Of a stretch of DNA of 64,000 nt, positions 9,947 through 21,917 are shown in pieces. Every line of letters begins with the position of its first letter. The stretch's first letter is position 1. This DNA comes from Helichrysum umbraculigerum (Eukaryota; Streptophyta; Magnoliopsida; Asterales; Asteraceae): the NCBI GenBank assembly GCA_949592205.1, contig CATIUR010000012.1, forward strand, positions 1,698,501 through 1,762,500, given 5' to 3'. The notes below the pieces were generated by a model. It did not search any database and was not told the DNA's origin. It saw only the letters and a program-made list of their open reading frames with translations. Made by a program: the position numbers and the translations under genes.

Positions 9947-10904
9947 ATTTCGGGACGAAATTCCTCTAACAGGGGAGAATGTGACACCCGCCAATTTAGG
10001 ACTAGAATTTAGTGCCTAATCAAGTTTTAATACATGTAATTAGTTATGTGTTAGGCTAATTAATGTATCAATTATTATATATATTGTTGAATATATATAT
10101 CTACACAATTATGCGGTTTGTTTAAATTGTACGAGTTTCAAATCGAATGTATTTTGAATCAATTAAATACGGACGTTGGTGACCAATTTTATTAAATGAC
10201 GTGACATTATATCATAACATTATGTCAAAAATATTATTCTGATAATATTTTAATTATAATCCATATCGTACAAACAAGAATCAAGCGATTAAACATATTA
10301 AAAACGCAAACAAACAAAACGAACTAAATTATGTTTTACAACTCAAATATATCGTAATTAGTGAAATATTTTAATAAAAATAAAGCATGATTGTTCGTAT
10401 TTTAATTACTTATAACTACACAAGTAAAATATTTATTAAAACGTTAAACGACGGAATAAACGAACACTGCACGGAGCGTGAGTCGGAGACTGAAAAATGG
10501 GAGGATAACCTCCCACTTTCCCTTTCATTATCCCATTTCCTTCTTATCTCTCTGTCTCTTACTCTCTTTTTCTTTCATTCTCCAAAACACCACCACCACC
10601 ACCATAATCATCAAAATAAGAACACGAAACGACCTCGGATCATCAAAACAATTACGGAAAAGGAACCACCTCGACGCGATCTACATTTCTATCTTTTCGG
10701 ATTATCAATCCGACACCGCGTAAGTTTCCGACAAATTCCCGAAACTTCTCGTTTTAGCTTGTTTTTACATATTTATGAGTTATATAACATGTATATGTCC
10801 AAATATATGAAGAAAACACGATTTTATAGCTTAAAAACGGGTTTGAATTGGGTTTTTGGCCGGAAAAATCTCGACAGTCGGACTTTCTGGGCTGGTGTTC
10901 TTCA

Positions 10905-11213
10905 ATGCGACACAAGCCTTGTGTCGCATGTAGTGTCGTATTTTGCCTGTTATGTCGTATAAAACCCGTTATGTCGCATCTTGTGTCGTACCAAACCTTT
11001 AGTGTCGTAACTCATACGACACAATATTGTGTCGTACTCTATGTCGCATACTATGTCGTATTTCTATACGACACAAGCACTATGTCGCTGTTGAATCAGC
11101 ATCTCGAATCTATACGACACAACCCTTGTGTCGTATAGATATTGTGTCGTACTTTTATGCGACACAACCCTTGTGTCGCATGACGTGTCCTTGTGTTGCA
11201 TATAGTGTCGCAA
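10905..11213. repeat. Hairpin array GCGACACAA / TTGTGTCGY in Tekay A LTR
   Basis: Many copies of TACGACACAA or TGCGACACAA and their reverse complements. The first pair, ATGCGACACAAG and CTTGTGTCGCAT at 10905-10929, forms 12-bp arms around one base; pairs near 11110 and 11158 are similar with 3-base loops. In RNA these would fold as successive stems. The homologous place in the sister LTRs at 34131, 41665 and 59310 has arrays with different arms. Confidence 0.85.
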
Positions 11214-11410
11214 AACACAGCAGATTTACCATTTAATTCCATACTGAGTGTTAGACATTCGGGACTTCAAACAATTAAACAATATAACTTTTAAGGGACA
11301 TTGAAATATGTTTTTCAAGCATAACACTTCAAACAAATATAGATATGTCGAGATTATTATTTCAACTAAACCACCAACGGGCCGTACGTGTTTCCAAAAC
11401 ATACTTCAAA

Positions 11411-11525
11411 ATCAAACAAGTCGTTGTAACTTGTATCAATTAAATCAAACAAGTCGTTGTAACTTGTATCAATTCAATCAAACAAGTCGTAGTAACTTGT
11501 AACAATACAATCAACCAAATCGTAG
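11411..11525. repeat. 33-bp tandem repeat, four units, in Tekay A LTR
   Basis: ATCAAACAAGTCG recurs at 11411, 11444 and 11477, with a diverged fourth unit at 11510: period 33 bp. Each unit contains ACAAG...CTTGT as a small inverted repeat. The sister LTR at 34615 has a single unit, so this is a local expansion. The short open frame across it (11308-11502) is a by-product of the 33-bp period. Confidence 0.85.
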
Positions 11526-11692
11526 TAATTTGGACATATATAGTTGTATAACAACTACAAGGGTAGTCTTTCGAGATACCGGTACAATTAATAACAATCA
11601 AGTGTCGTGAACACATTCAGGTTTCAAGTCCTTGGACATCAATTCACAGCTAATTACTTCAAGTTTATTAAATTAAACACTTCAAGACTCAG

Positions 11693-12178
11693 GTGAGTTT
11701 CATGGCCCCATTTTCACTATTTTACAACTAGGGGTGTGATATTACTGCTCTATTTTGTTTTACAAGTAGAACGCAAGTACCAACCTTCAAATACTACATG
11801 AGTTTCAAGCTAATCAATTTAAAGTCCTCTATAGCATAGTCTCTAATATTTTAGCGTGAATGTTAGTATATGATATCATATGGGATTGACAATCCTCATC
11901 CGGGTTAGCACGCACTAACCGGTCAAACGGATGTATTAGCATTTGGGAAGACGAGTGTGGATTAGACACTCGTAGGAGGCAAATCAGTTAGGTTTCCTTA
12001 ATTGGACCTAGCGCTCAAGTTAAGCTCAGACTATGTGCTCATGGATTGTATAACTTTTATTTTGCTTAATTGTATTTTAAATTCAATATAAATCTTGCGG
12101 TTCTTACAACTACACATTGATATACAAACCTGTGAGCTCACCAGCGTTTTTGCTGACCCATTTTAGTATGTATCACAG
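11693..12178 (+). other. Predicted intron in Tekay A LTR
   Basis: Donor ACTCAG|GTGAGTTT at 11693, branch-like CTGAC at 12153-12157 and acceptor TTTTAGTATGTATCACAG ending at 12178; 486 nt. Equivalent sites occur in the other Tekay-like LTRs. Splicing is inferred from consensus and conservation only. Confidence 0.5.
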
Positions 12179-12470
12179 GTACCCAGCAGTAGGTTGGCTG
12201 CACAGGCAGTGACTATTAGCTCGAGTCAGCATACATACAACTAGAGATTTGATTGCATTATTATATTTTGTAAAAGTAATTATGCTATGTAATCTCTCAA
12301 TTTCAGGAACCGAGCTAATGTAACATTATTTTGATGTAAACATTTACTTTATTAATACAAGTTTAAAACGACGCATATAGTGGTCGTTCATTATATCTTA
12401 TGTGCTTTGTATATTGATTAGTGACACCCAAATCAAGCTTCCGCAAATCATTAAATTTGGGGGTGTCACA

Positions 12471-13426
12471 CTTAGTATAACAAAGCGACATAGTTTGATT
12501 TTTATTTTTTTATTTCTGAAAGATTTTTCTTTCTTTTTGTTTTATTTAAGAATACTAATTAGAGACCAGGTCTGTACTTAGTACAACAGAGGAAACAATT
12601 AGTAAACCCCCAAATGTTTTTACATAAGTATAAAGATATATAAAATTATCGCATGAGAAATCTAAGAATTAAGACTTTTATGTCATACATCATATTATGT
12701 ATCATAAAATAATAAACAAGTTATTTAATTTATTTCTTAAAATTCAGAACTTTATATAGATTGCCTATTAGTACATCATATCATGTAACTATATATCACT
12801 TCCTTTATTTAGTAGCTTACGTTATATATACAAAACAGTTAATCCACATTAAATTCTAAACTTTTTAAATACAAAACAAAACTTTTAACAAAAGTATTCT
12901 AACTAATAAATACTTAGTTATCGGCGGTTGGAAGGTCCGACCGGAGGTTGGGTACTTTATCTCCAAGTCCAACTAGTCGTTTCCACCAGATTCTAGAATT
13001 CTCGGTTCCAACCGCCAATTGAAAGGCCCAACCGGCGGTTGAGTTTTTCTTCAATAAATCGGATTTTTTTATATGTTGTAGCTCTATGTGTTAGCTAAAT
13101 TTGGCCTCTTGAATCAACTCATTTGGACTTCGTATGAGAAAGTTATGGCCAAAATACTAACGCATAGCAGAAAACTTAGCATTTACACTTTTCTTCAGCT
13201 TTTGATCTAATTTCCGTTTCTTTCATCCAAGCTTCATTTAAAACACTTAATTGATGTTATCACTCCACTTTTGAGCCATCTTCTTCATTTCTTCAAGGTT
13301 TAAGCTACATTTTCTTCGAGTCTTCATTTAATCTTCTTTTTCTTCAATCTTTGCCTTGTTTTCGTTCCTTTTCTTCAATCTCCACTTTAAAATACATTTA
13401 TGCAAATAATAACAAAATAAGTATCT
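12471..13426. other. Flank with SIRE-like copia 3' fragment and a GC-rich repeat cluster
   Basis: About 12540-12780 matches the 3' non-coding region of the SIRE-like element at 49935-50170 (GAGACCAGGTCTG and ACAACAGAGGAAACAATTAG in the same order and orientation), so it is a relic of such an element. At 12921-13043 ACCGGCGGTTG/CAACCGCC motifs cluster in both orientations. The remainder to 13426 is AT-rich and pyrimidine-rich with no coding sequence that I recognise. Confidence 0.6.
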
Positions 13427-14565
13427 TGATGTCGCTTATGAAAGCGCGCCTTGTTTTATAATTTATAAATAGAAATACCTAATAAATACTTTCAAGCAAC
13501 CAGGCAAGAATACCCGATCAATTGTAAATATAGATTTGGTAACTCAGATTCGAACACAGGGAAAATGGAATAAAAAGAATAAATAATCTTTAAATTACAG
13601 AAGAAGGGGGTTACGCTTTAGTTCCGTATGAACATAAGATTTATAAAATAACAAATTAAAATAAATAAACTAAATAAACTTAAACCAAAATAAATAATAA
13701 TGTACAATAGGAAGGAACAAATAGTATGTAATAATTCCGCTCAGATTCATATATTCTGATTCATTTGCACATTAATTATCTAATTGTGATTTCTTTTATA
13801 TCAACTTAATACCAAATTCTTCAATGAATACTAAGTCGAATGTGAACAAGCCAACGTTTCGGGTCCAACTAATTCCTATAATCTAGGTTCCAACATAAAA
13901 CACTGGTTCCAATGTCACAAGATGATCAGTCAATTGTGTGCCTTTCCCTAAATCATGCATTAAGCATTCACAACTCATTATAATTACTCTAATGGTACGA
14001 CTCAACAATACCCAATAATTAACTTATTGTCTTGTTCATTTTAAAGTAGATAATTATCGTATACTCAACCTATCAAACTCAATCTATTTAGCAATAGTCA
14101 AAACCCTAAGATTATAACTATCAATAATCAATAAGATTAAAGGAATTCAATCTCAATAACCCTATCAACCACGTTGAGCAACAATAATAACTAGTTACCA
14201 ATAAACAAGGATCTACGAGTAACATAACGGTTTTCAATTAAATAATATTAACAAAAGTGCAAATGAAATCATTCAACAATCATTATCCAAGGTTCATTAT
14301 CACAATTACTAAATGTGTCAATTCATCAAATAAGAATAAATCAGAATATTAAATATCAAATTCTTTAATGATATGAAATAAACGATACAAACCAAATGAC
14401 GAATCACGCAAATATCGGTAGAAATGAATCCAACCATCACTCCTTGTGCCTCCATGACATACCTAAGACTCAAAATGATAAAAAACCCTAACCTAACTAC
14501 TGCAAAAATCGTATATAAAGTGTATTATATCTATATAAGTTATCAAAAACGTCTGGCTTAAACTG

Positions 14566-14575
14566 CTATTTATAC
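14566..14575 (-). promoter_or_regulatory. TATA box of the 13.4-15.1 kb LTR
   Basis: The minus strand reads GTATAAATAG. It lies about 40 bp from the GC-rich inverted-repeat array, matching the U3 promoter layout of the Athila LTRs. Confidence 0.65.
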
Positions 14576-14611
14576 TTGAAAACTTGGCCTTCTGATCGCA
14601 GGCTAAGCTGT

Positions 14612-14716
14612 TTAGCCGCCGGTCGGCTTCATCTGTACACGGCTACAAAATGCGGTTCTGCCGACTTCCTTAATTAGCATTTAGCCGCCGGTCAAAAGAG
14701 TTAGCCGCCGGCTAAA
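14612..14716. repeat. TTAGCCGCCGG array in U3
   Basis: TTAGCCGCCGG occurs at 14612, 14681 and 14701; the last continues to CTAA, giving a nearly symmetric 15-mer. A related GCAGGCTAAGC lies at 14599. The surroundings are AT-rich, so this is a local CpG island just upstream of the TATA box. Confidence 0.7.
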
Positions 14717-15096
14717 CTTCATTTCCAACCTTTTAACCTAACGGCTTGGACACATAGCTTTGGGCCACTTCACTTTTCTTTTGGGCTTCTTTTATCTTCT
14801 TTAAACCCACAATTTATAAATCCGAATTAATACTTCCTTCATGGCCCAATTCTTCATTTATTCCATTTCTTTGTTATCTTTACTCTTAAATCCTTCGGCT
14901 TCACACGATTCTTCAAAAATGCATCTTTTAATTCGTTATTTGACTGTTTTCTGCTCCTTTCTTCTTAAACGCTCCATTTCCACATCTAATTGCAAATATG
15001 AACGAAATCAATATCTAATCTTAACTAAATGCAATAGAAACATCCAAGATTAGGGGTAAAATACTACTGAAATATAGTACTTCTGAGCGTTTATCA

Positions 15097-15829
15097 AACA
15101 TCCCCCACTTGAATCCTACTTGTCCTCAAGTAGACTATCGATCCAAAAATCAACTTCTTAGGAAAACAGTCATCTCAATTAATCTAAATAACTAACAAAG
15201 GAATTACACAGCATCACCCATCTTCAACTCAAACGTTTAAATTTAAAAATCTGTTAATTCTAAAAGCAATTATTAAGAAACTATGAGATTAAATAGAAAC
15301 AATCTACACCTTAAGTTATTATTCATAAAACATCAAATAGTTCATAATGATTACTGATATTGTTATCCACTTAAACAATCTATATTCGAATAATTGAGCT
15401 CAACTTATTATTATTCATGTAGATATTCCCTTAAACTCCCAAAAACTATAACCTGGCTTCGGCTCGCCATGACCATTGCAAGTTCAGATCTCATCTCGCC
15501 TCGCCAAGCTCGCGACTTGAGATCTCGACTCGCAAATACTTATTTATTTCATTTTCGATATTCGTCTAACACTCATACACAATATATTTAACGAATATTA
15601 ATAACAAAACAAATATTCATTTACAAATCTAAACCAATTGTACAAACATGATAACAATTACACCAGTCCTATTTCAAGCTAGATCTGTTGTCACAAACTA
15701 TGTTTCAACACGACCAAAATCATGGTCTCCCGTTTCAACCAGTAACCAAACTCCCATGATAACTCTAACTGTCGATTACCAAACGGATATGGTACCGTTT
15801 ATTACCCAACTAAGAAAACCGTCCTCTTT
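15097..15829. other. Non-coding 3' internal remnant between LTR and Harbinger
   Basis: Starts with the polypurine tract and a CTTGTCCTCAAG block similar to 43395-43425 (Athila 3' region). The rest is AT-rich. A short cluster of CTCGCC/CTCGCG and AGATCTCG near 15460-15535 is the only pattern I notice. No gene. Confidence 0.5.
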
Positions 15830-16146
15830 GGGTATGTATGGTAAACTAGCTGTAGTTGTAGGCTGTAGCTTTATTTGTAGAGAATAGTTTGGCAAACTAG
15901 CTGTAGCTGTAGCTTTAAAATGTAAAATTACATAAAATGACATCAATATAATAATAAATGATAAACATACGTAAAAGTAAATTTAACTAACAATATTCAT
16001 TATATAAGTAACGTACTTATGATTGGATAACATTTGAGTCATCTTTTTTATAAAGGTAAAATTAAAACAGATCAAAAGGCAATCGGAAACATAATATGCT
16101 TGTCATAAATCATTATCGATGTGCATTCTATATTAATGTAGCAATC

Positions 16147-16753
16147 TCATTCTGATAAATTTTCGTTGTTTATTTGAGATACATGAACATCGGGAAGTTC
16201 ATCGCGTGGTATATAATTTAGATATTCATCATACTCGGTGAACATCATATCTTCTTCTGAACTAGTGTGAATATAGTTGTGCAACGCAAATACGGCAATA
16301 ATAAATTCAATTTGAGTATGCACACTAAAATGGGGCATTCTGTTGAGGATTCTCCACCGTTTCTTAAAAAGTCCCAAGTGACCTCTCGATATAACTACGT
16401 AGAGATGAATGAGAACGGTTGAAGGCTTCTTGCATGTTATTTGGTGGCTCATTTTGAAATTGTGATTTATAATATCTTGTCTTAGAATATGGAACAAGAT
16501 ATCCTATCCTTTCGGGATATCCTTTATCAACCAAATAATATCTTCTTGGTAAATGGTTAACTAGATAATAAGTAGATTATAATTTGTATATGTAACCTAA
16601 AAATAACATAAATTGAAATACATAAATACCTTCCGGTGGATGTGGGAAGTTCATTGATGGCGTGTTGATTGCATGAAGAAAAACACGTGTGTCGTGTGCT
16701 GATCCCTCCCAGCCAACCGAAATAAATGTAAAACACATATTGAAATCGCAAGT
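16147..16753 (-). pseudogene. PIF/Harbinger transposase, C-terminal part
   Basis: The minus strand encodes the second catalytic Asp region (VGWEGSAHDTRVF, about 16680-16720) and the third acidic residue in YIERSLG (about 16385), then KKRWRILNRMPHF and FALHNYIH. These are the D and E of the DDE nuclease fold of HARBI1-like transposases. A one-base frameshift in the T-run near 16370 separates IERSLG from the last part. The gene is cut at 16753 by the LTR element; the N-terminal part resumes at 24374 after the CAAGT duplication. Confidence 0.88.
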
Positions 16754-19208
16754 TGTGACACCCGGTCAAAATAACCCAAAATTGGGTCCAAATTTAAACT
16801 TTAAATATTCGTACTCGGTACAAACAAAAAACCAAAGTAATCGGATAATATATATAATACTAAAGGATTATTTAATAATTGTGTAAATACGAAACAAACT
16901 AAGCGTTTAACGAGATTAAACACCAAACGCGATTACCCGGCTAATGGCTAAAATATCTAATGCTTAGCTACTAACTTAAGGGGACAAAATATGTAAGGGC
17001 CATGCCCATTCTTTGACCTCAAAAATCTGCCATACCAAATACCCCCTCCCATACCCATTTGATGATCACTTCACATTTCAAACAAATCATCACTCTCACT
17101 TTTGTCTCAATCTCTCTCTCCCTCGTGGCTTTTTCCAGCCCCAAAGACAGCAGAATACTAGCAGCAAAAACTCCATATTCAGCTACCATAATCATCATCA
17201 TCGTCATCTAAAAGAAGGAGCAAACAAGAACAAGCTTCAACATCATCATCTTCATTACCTCCTTTCATTTTATCTTAAAAAGGGCTTTGTAAGAACACTT
17301 GATCTTCCTTAATATTATATGTTTTAGTCCTTTAACATGTTATAAGTTCATATCTTGAAAGATCACACGCTAAAACATTACGAAAATCTAAGAAACATTA
17401 AATTTGCTGATGTCGATTTCGTTGGCAGATTTCTGCTCGTTAGTGAAAACAAATCATGTAAAATCGTAGGAGTTGAATAAAGGCATGAAACCAGCGCCCA
17501 AACCTTCGTATTTCAGTTAGGAACAACTTTGATGTAAAACGTTTCGCTTGAAAATGCATAGATTATGATCTAGCTACCGATTTGTAAACCTTAGTTATGA
17601 AAAACGACCCTTCTGGGCAGACTTGATCACGGAACTTTCTAGTGAGTTGTGGACACCTAAAAGTCATGAAAAATTTACTGGAAGTAGCCAATATATGTGG
17701 TAACATTGTGTAAAAATTTCGGATTTGTTCGATAAGTTTTTACCCCCGAAAACGAGCTCGAAAGTAGGCGTAAAACTTGAAAAACTGAATTTTGGACTGT
17801 TTTGGTACGATTTAATTAACGCCACTTTTTCGTTAACTATAAAATGTAACGATAACTTTTATAAGCTCTATAAACATATTTAAGGTGTTCCTAAAAGTTT
17901 CGGGTCAAACCGAGCACGTTTGACCAAAGTCATCAAAACCGACACAAAACACTAAACGTTCGATCTAATAAAAACGTTATAGTTTTAGTCAAGGACGGGC
18001 TCTATAAATACCATATGGTCAAACTCGAACTAAAATAATGAGAATATTTGAAAGCGAAGATTTTACATATGAACGAATAACGAAACGAAACCAATAATAA
18101 TAACACTTTGTATTATTATTACAACATTATCACCAACGAAACGTACAAACTATTAAACGAACAACGATCTTTCAACGAGTGAATGAATAACATGTTTTGG
18201 CATTGTGCTAACTACTTATATACTTATCTCATACGTTTAGGACGGTAGAGGCCTACTTTGGGCCTAAGCTTTGCTAGTACTCACATACCGAGCTCGCGAG
18301 GTGAGTCTCACGGCCCCATTTTCACTGTTTACTGTTTTTAAATTCGGGGGAGATGCAACACAAATTGTTTTAGTGATCACAAGTTATTCGGTTAGTTAAT
18401 TTAGTTATTAACTTGTTCATTGTTTCGGTTATTATTGTCGGTATTGATTTTCATTGTACGGTTATTGCACGAGTGTTTTAATTTGGTAAAGTCCTCATCA
18501 GTGTATGATTCATTAACTTAATAAGGTGCGATTGCTAAAGGATAGTACTATCATGGAAGTGACGTCCCCGTCCGGGTTGCTAGCTACAATCAAGTTAAAA
18601 ACGGGCACTTTAGTAATTGTCAAGGGTGTATCACCAAGACGGGAGGCAAAGATCGGGTTAGGCCTTGAATCATAGCTCAGTGCAATATCAGTGTCGGTTA
18701 TAACATTGTTCGGTAACCTTAATGGTTAAATCATAGTTCGGGAACCTAATTGGTTCATCATTGTTCGGTTATATTACTTATCATTGTTCGGTTCATATTG
18801 TTTAATTATCGTCGGATAATCATGTTGATCACATCAATGTTTATTTGAAACCTGTGAGATTCACCAGCTTTATAGCTGACCTTTTTAGTGTTGTATTCTC
18901 AGGTGCTCAACAGTAAGATGGCCCGCAGGATACGCTAGTTAGCACGAGTCACATGCTTACAAACATATGAAGATTTTCTTGCATTATATTTTGTTAAACG
19001 TTATGTATTAAAATCTTCGAAACTCATTTTGCGAACTCGCTAGTATATTGTAAACATTTGACTTATGACTTTAAAACATTGTACCACTTTTGTAATATAT
19101 TATAAACGTCTCATGTAGAGTCGTTTGCTTGTACTTTGGTGCTTTGATTAATGATTAGTCACGCCCCGACCCGATTCGCTTCCGCAACCCGAAATAGGGG
19201 GTGTGACA
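16754..19208 (+). repeat. 5' LTR of the non-autonomous element
   Basis: TGTGACACCCGGTC to GGGGGTGTGACA; 2455 bp. A TATA-like CTATAAATACC lies at about 18001-18013. Unlike the coding Tekay LTRs it has no obvious CpG inverted-repeat array. Donor GCGAG|GTGAGT at 18301 and acceptor GTATTCTCAG ending at 18903 bound a predicted 603-nt intron. The small frames at 17013-17312 and 22176-22475 are the same LTR sequence translated twice. Confidence 0.93.
18301..18903 (+). other. Predicted intron in the non-autonomous 5' LTR
   Basis: GTGAGTCTCA donor, TAGCTGACC branch-like block about 28 nt before a TTTTTAGTGTTGTATTCTCAG acceptor. The sister LTR has the same structure at 23466-24067. Confidence 0.5.
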
Positions 19209-21917
19209 GATTGGTATCAGAGCCTAAGGTTATAGTGAACTAGGTTGCATGTAGTGGGCCTAGACTATGACCGTTAGGCAGTATTCCTTATTAGGTATGA
19301 CTGGTTCATGGATTGCATCATACGAATTTAATTTAACATAGCGTAGCTAACTATGTACAATTAAATGAAGATGATGTGAGATCTGAAAGGGGTTATATTG
19401 AAAAGGAATGCATTAGTAGACTCTGATCACGAGAGAACCGGGACTTATACTTGTTTGATGCTAGACACAGCTAGGCAGATACTTATGAATATTGGGTATA
19501 TGTATATACAATTAGGCTATTATATGTATTATAGATATATATGAATAGGCCTCATTTACTGGTATTATACATGATATGTACATCAATTGGTTTCAGATGT
19601 TCGGTTATATACTCGGCATATGTATATATATGGTATACGTACATATAGGGCTCGGATACACTTCAACATATTCGGTCACAATGTACGGTTATTTAACTGG
19701 AATATAGGATTGGTCATCACTTTGGTGATCTTGTCGGTTATCACATATGTGAACTTGTTCGGTAATCATTCGGTAATCTAGTTCGGATAACGTTTCGGTG
19801 ATATAATTGCGAATATACTTAGTATACATGGTACTAGGCCTTGGACATGAGATGTACTATAGGTTCTGGTATATAGTATGTATAATTGTAGGCCTTGAAT
19901 AATCGGAGACACTTTCGCTGTTCGGATGCTGATTTAGGTTTCGTGTCTACTCAGGTTAGACCACTGTTAGAAACTAAATCTCTTAAGCTAAACAATGAAT
20001 ACACCATAGGGCTTGCCGGTGGTTAGTTAACCGAGTCAGGACAAATAGTACCGGGATGTACTCGAGTTTTAGACAGTCATCTTTTCGAGACAGACTTACC
20101 CCGGTAGAGTTAGAAAAATTTCGACAATCATAGTCGGCACATAAATTTTCGAAAAATCATAGTACACATGTATTAGCTCATTCTGGATTAGTATTCCCCA
20201 AATGGATTGAAATCTTTTCATATCAAACTATAACACCTGGAATCTTCTGAACTTACTTGTTGAAATATACTTTCATACGTTTTGACGAAGCAAAACTCCA
20301 ACACTATTCAAAGATCAGGTTTTCAGCAAGTTTTTAATAAACGGGTAATTTTCAACGTTTTGCGAATGATACAAATTTCAACATATTTTGAGGAGTAATC
20401 CAAACTGTTAACAAATAGAAGAAATTCAAACTAGACTTTTTCTTAAGAAATTTTGCAAACAGAATTTTTAAGGCCTTCTTACCGACAAGAGTTTCAACCA
20501 AGCTATTATCGACTCAAGTTTTCAATGGATTTCGGATTTTCAACAGACTTTCACCGTCATAGTTTTTCTAACAAATGTATTTTAATAAAAATTTTACGAA
20601 ATTCTCAAAGTTTCAAAACCTTGTAAACTTATTTATAGCCCCCAACTTTATAAAAATCTTAAACTCCGGATGGTCAACAAAATTTCACAGTATACAATGA
20701 CATCTTTGCTCATGTTAGACAATTTACCAAAACTCGAACGAGGACGCGGGTGTTCTCATTCTTAGACGGCCTAACTATCCTTGTGATTTCTTACTTTACT
20801 GAATCTTAATTGTTACTTGCCGCTACATCCTCTGTTTTAAATCCTAAAAATGTGTTAGGGCTAGAAAACAACGGCTGACTTACTAAACAAGGGTATGTTC
20901 ACCTGTACAGAATAGAATCACCATTGCATTAATTATCACATGAATTTCAAAGATGGCGTAATGTCTATATTACTTGCCGTATACAGTAGGTGTACAGTCG
21001 GTTTTGCAAATAGTGGTTATTCGGATTAAGCGGTGTAATACATAATTACATCCATCATTGAGATTGCGAACTTGGGTATCATCACTAATAAACATCGAGA
21101 TACATACATGATCGGATAGATATTACTTGTTGTTTGATATACTTTATGATTTCCCTAGATTCTGAGTGCTCGATAGAGTTAGTGAAAAACAATAGCTTAG
21201 TTTCTAAAAGTTTCTATGCGAGACGAGGTTTAGCACATATGTATAGGAATAACATATCCTACGCTGTTTTGTACCGGAGGACGTACCGGTTAAATCTTTA
21301 TGTTGTGGGTAACATCCCAAGTTAAACTAAATTTTGGATAACCTTCCACGTTAAACTAAGTTTTGGGTAACATCCCATATAAAACTAATTTGTGCTAAAC
21401 TACCTCGTTTCCATATGAGACTGATAGGGTCTAGGTTATGCATCTTGTATGGTAGGAGACAGTAAGATCTACAAAATTTGGTGAACTATAAGTTCAACTT
21501 ATTGTTAAACTCAATAACTTGTACCAACCCTGTCGTGAGGACAATGGTCGTGTAAATATAAGAAATCTTACTATCAATCCTCCTAAATGGTTGGTAGAGT
21601 TTAGTTCGGAATAATAGATCGGTAGTTACTCTAAACTATAAGAACACGGAAAGACTCACTGAATTCGGTGGATTAGTCATCCAAAACAGAGTAACACTTG
21701 CTAATATGGGACGACCTGGTCAAGTAGACATAACGGTCGGGTAGAATTCGGACCTCTCCATTTCTTAAGTAATCGGTAGGTCAAAGCCTAACAAGGGGAG
21801 AGGACATGGATAAATCGGATGTCTTAGAATTAGACATATCACTTAGTCGGCCTTAGTAACACGCGAACACAGAATACAAATGAATTTCGGGACGAAATTC
21901 TCCTAACAAGGGGAGAA
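19209..21917 (+). other. Non-coding interior of the non-autonomous element
   Basis: Begins with the primer site (19209-19224) and a leader shared with Tekay D. The rest is AT-rich with many stops in all frames. Three units of a 29-bp repeat (TAACATCCCA at 21310, TAACCTTCCA at 21339, TAACATCCCA at 21368) lie near its end. The last 40 bp are the conserved Tekay 3' untranslated end and purine tract. Confidence 0.8.

Larger units (their letters stand above)
9591..12470 (+). mobile_element. 3' remnant of a Tekay/Del-type chromovirus (element A)
   Basis: Contains the integrase C-terminus with chromodomain, a short 3' untranslated part, a polypurine tract (AGGGGAGA, about 9971-9978) and a complete 3' LTR. 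The 5' part lies beyond Athila A, which inserted into the integrase gene at 9590. The element itself lies against a SIRE-like copia fragment that begins at 12471. Confidence 0.88.
9980..12470 (+). repeat. 3' LTR of Tekay element A
   Basis: Begins TGTGACACCCGCC after the purine tract and ends GGGTGTCACA at 12470, an 11-bp near-perfect terminal inverted repeat. Internal landmarks shared with the LTRs at 33219, 40370 and 58473: ACGAACACYGCACGG (near 10456), a pyrimidine-rich tract (10505-10575), an inverted-repeat array (10905-11213), ACCAACGGGCCGTA (near 11375), donor CAG|GTGAGT (11693) and acceptor CACAG (12178). Length 2491 bp. Confidence 0.92.
13427..15096 (-). repeat. LTR of a further gypsy element (minus strand)
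   Basis: Bounded by TGATGTCGCT at 13427 and GCGTTTATCA at 15096. To its right the minus strand reads CAAGTGGGGGATG, a polypurine tract like that before other Athila/Tat 3' LTRs, so this is a 3' LTR. The minus strand carries TATAAATAG (14566-14575) with the 14612-14716 array on its upstream side, the same layout as in Athila A. No primer site is visible at the left end. Exact ends are my estimate. Confidence 0.6.

Noticed and set aside
10848..11236. Cys/Val-rich proteins encoded by the hairpin arrays (also 34074-34430 and 48389-48757)
   Set aside because: These frames arise from repeats free of stops in some phases. Both strands and several frames are open at once, and none matches a family.
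17013..17312. His/Leu-rich small protein conserved at 17013 and 22176
   Set aside because: The two frames are conserved only because they are the two LTRs of one young element.
19209..19224. tRNA-Met related gene fragment
   Set aside because: The GATTGGTATCAGAGCC stretches (also at 60757) are primer binding sites next to LTR ends; no cloverleaf surrounds them.
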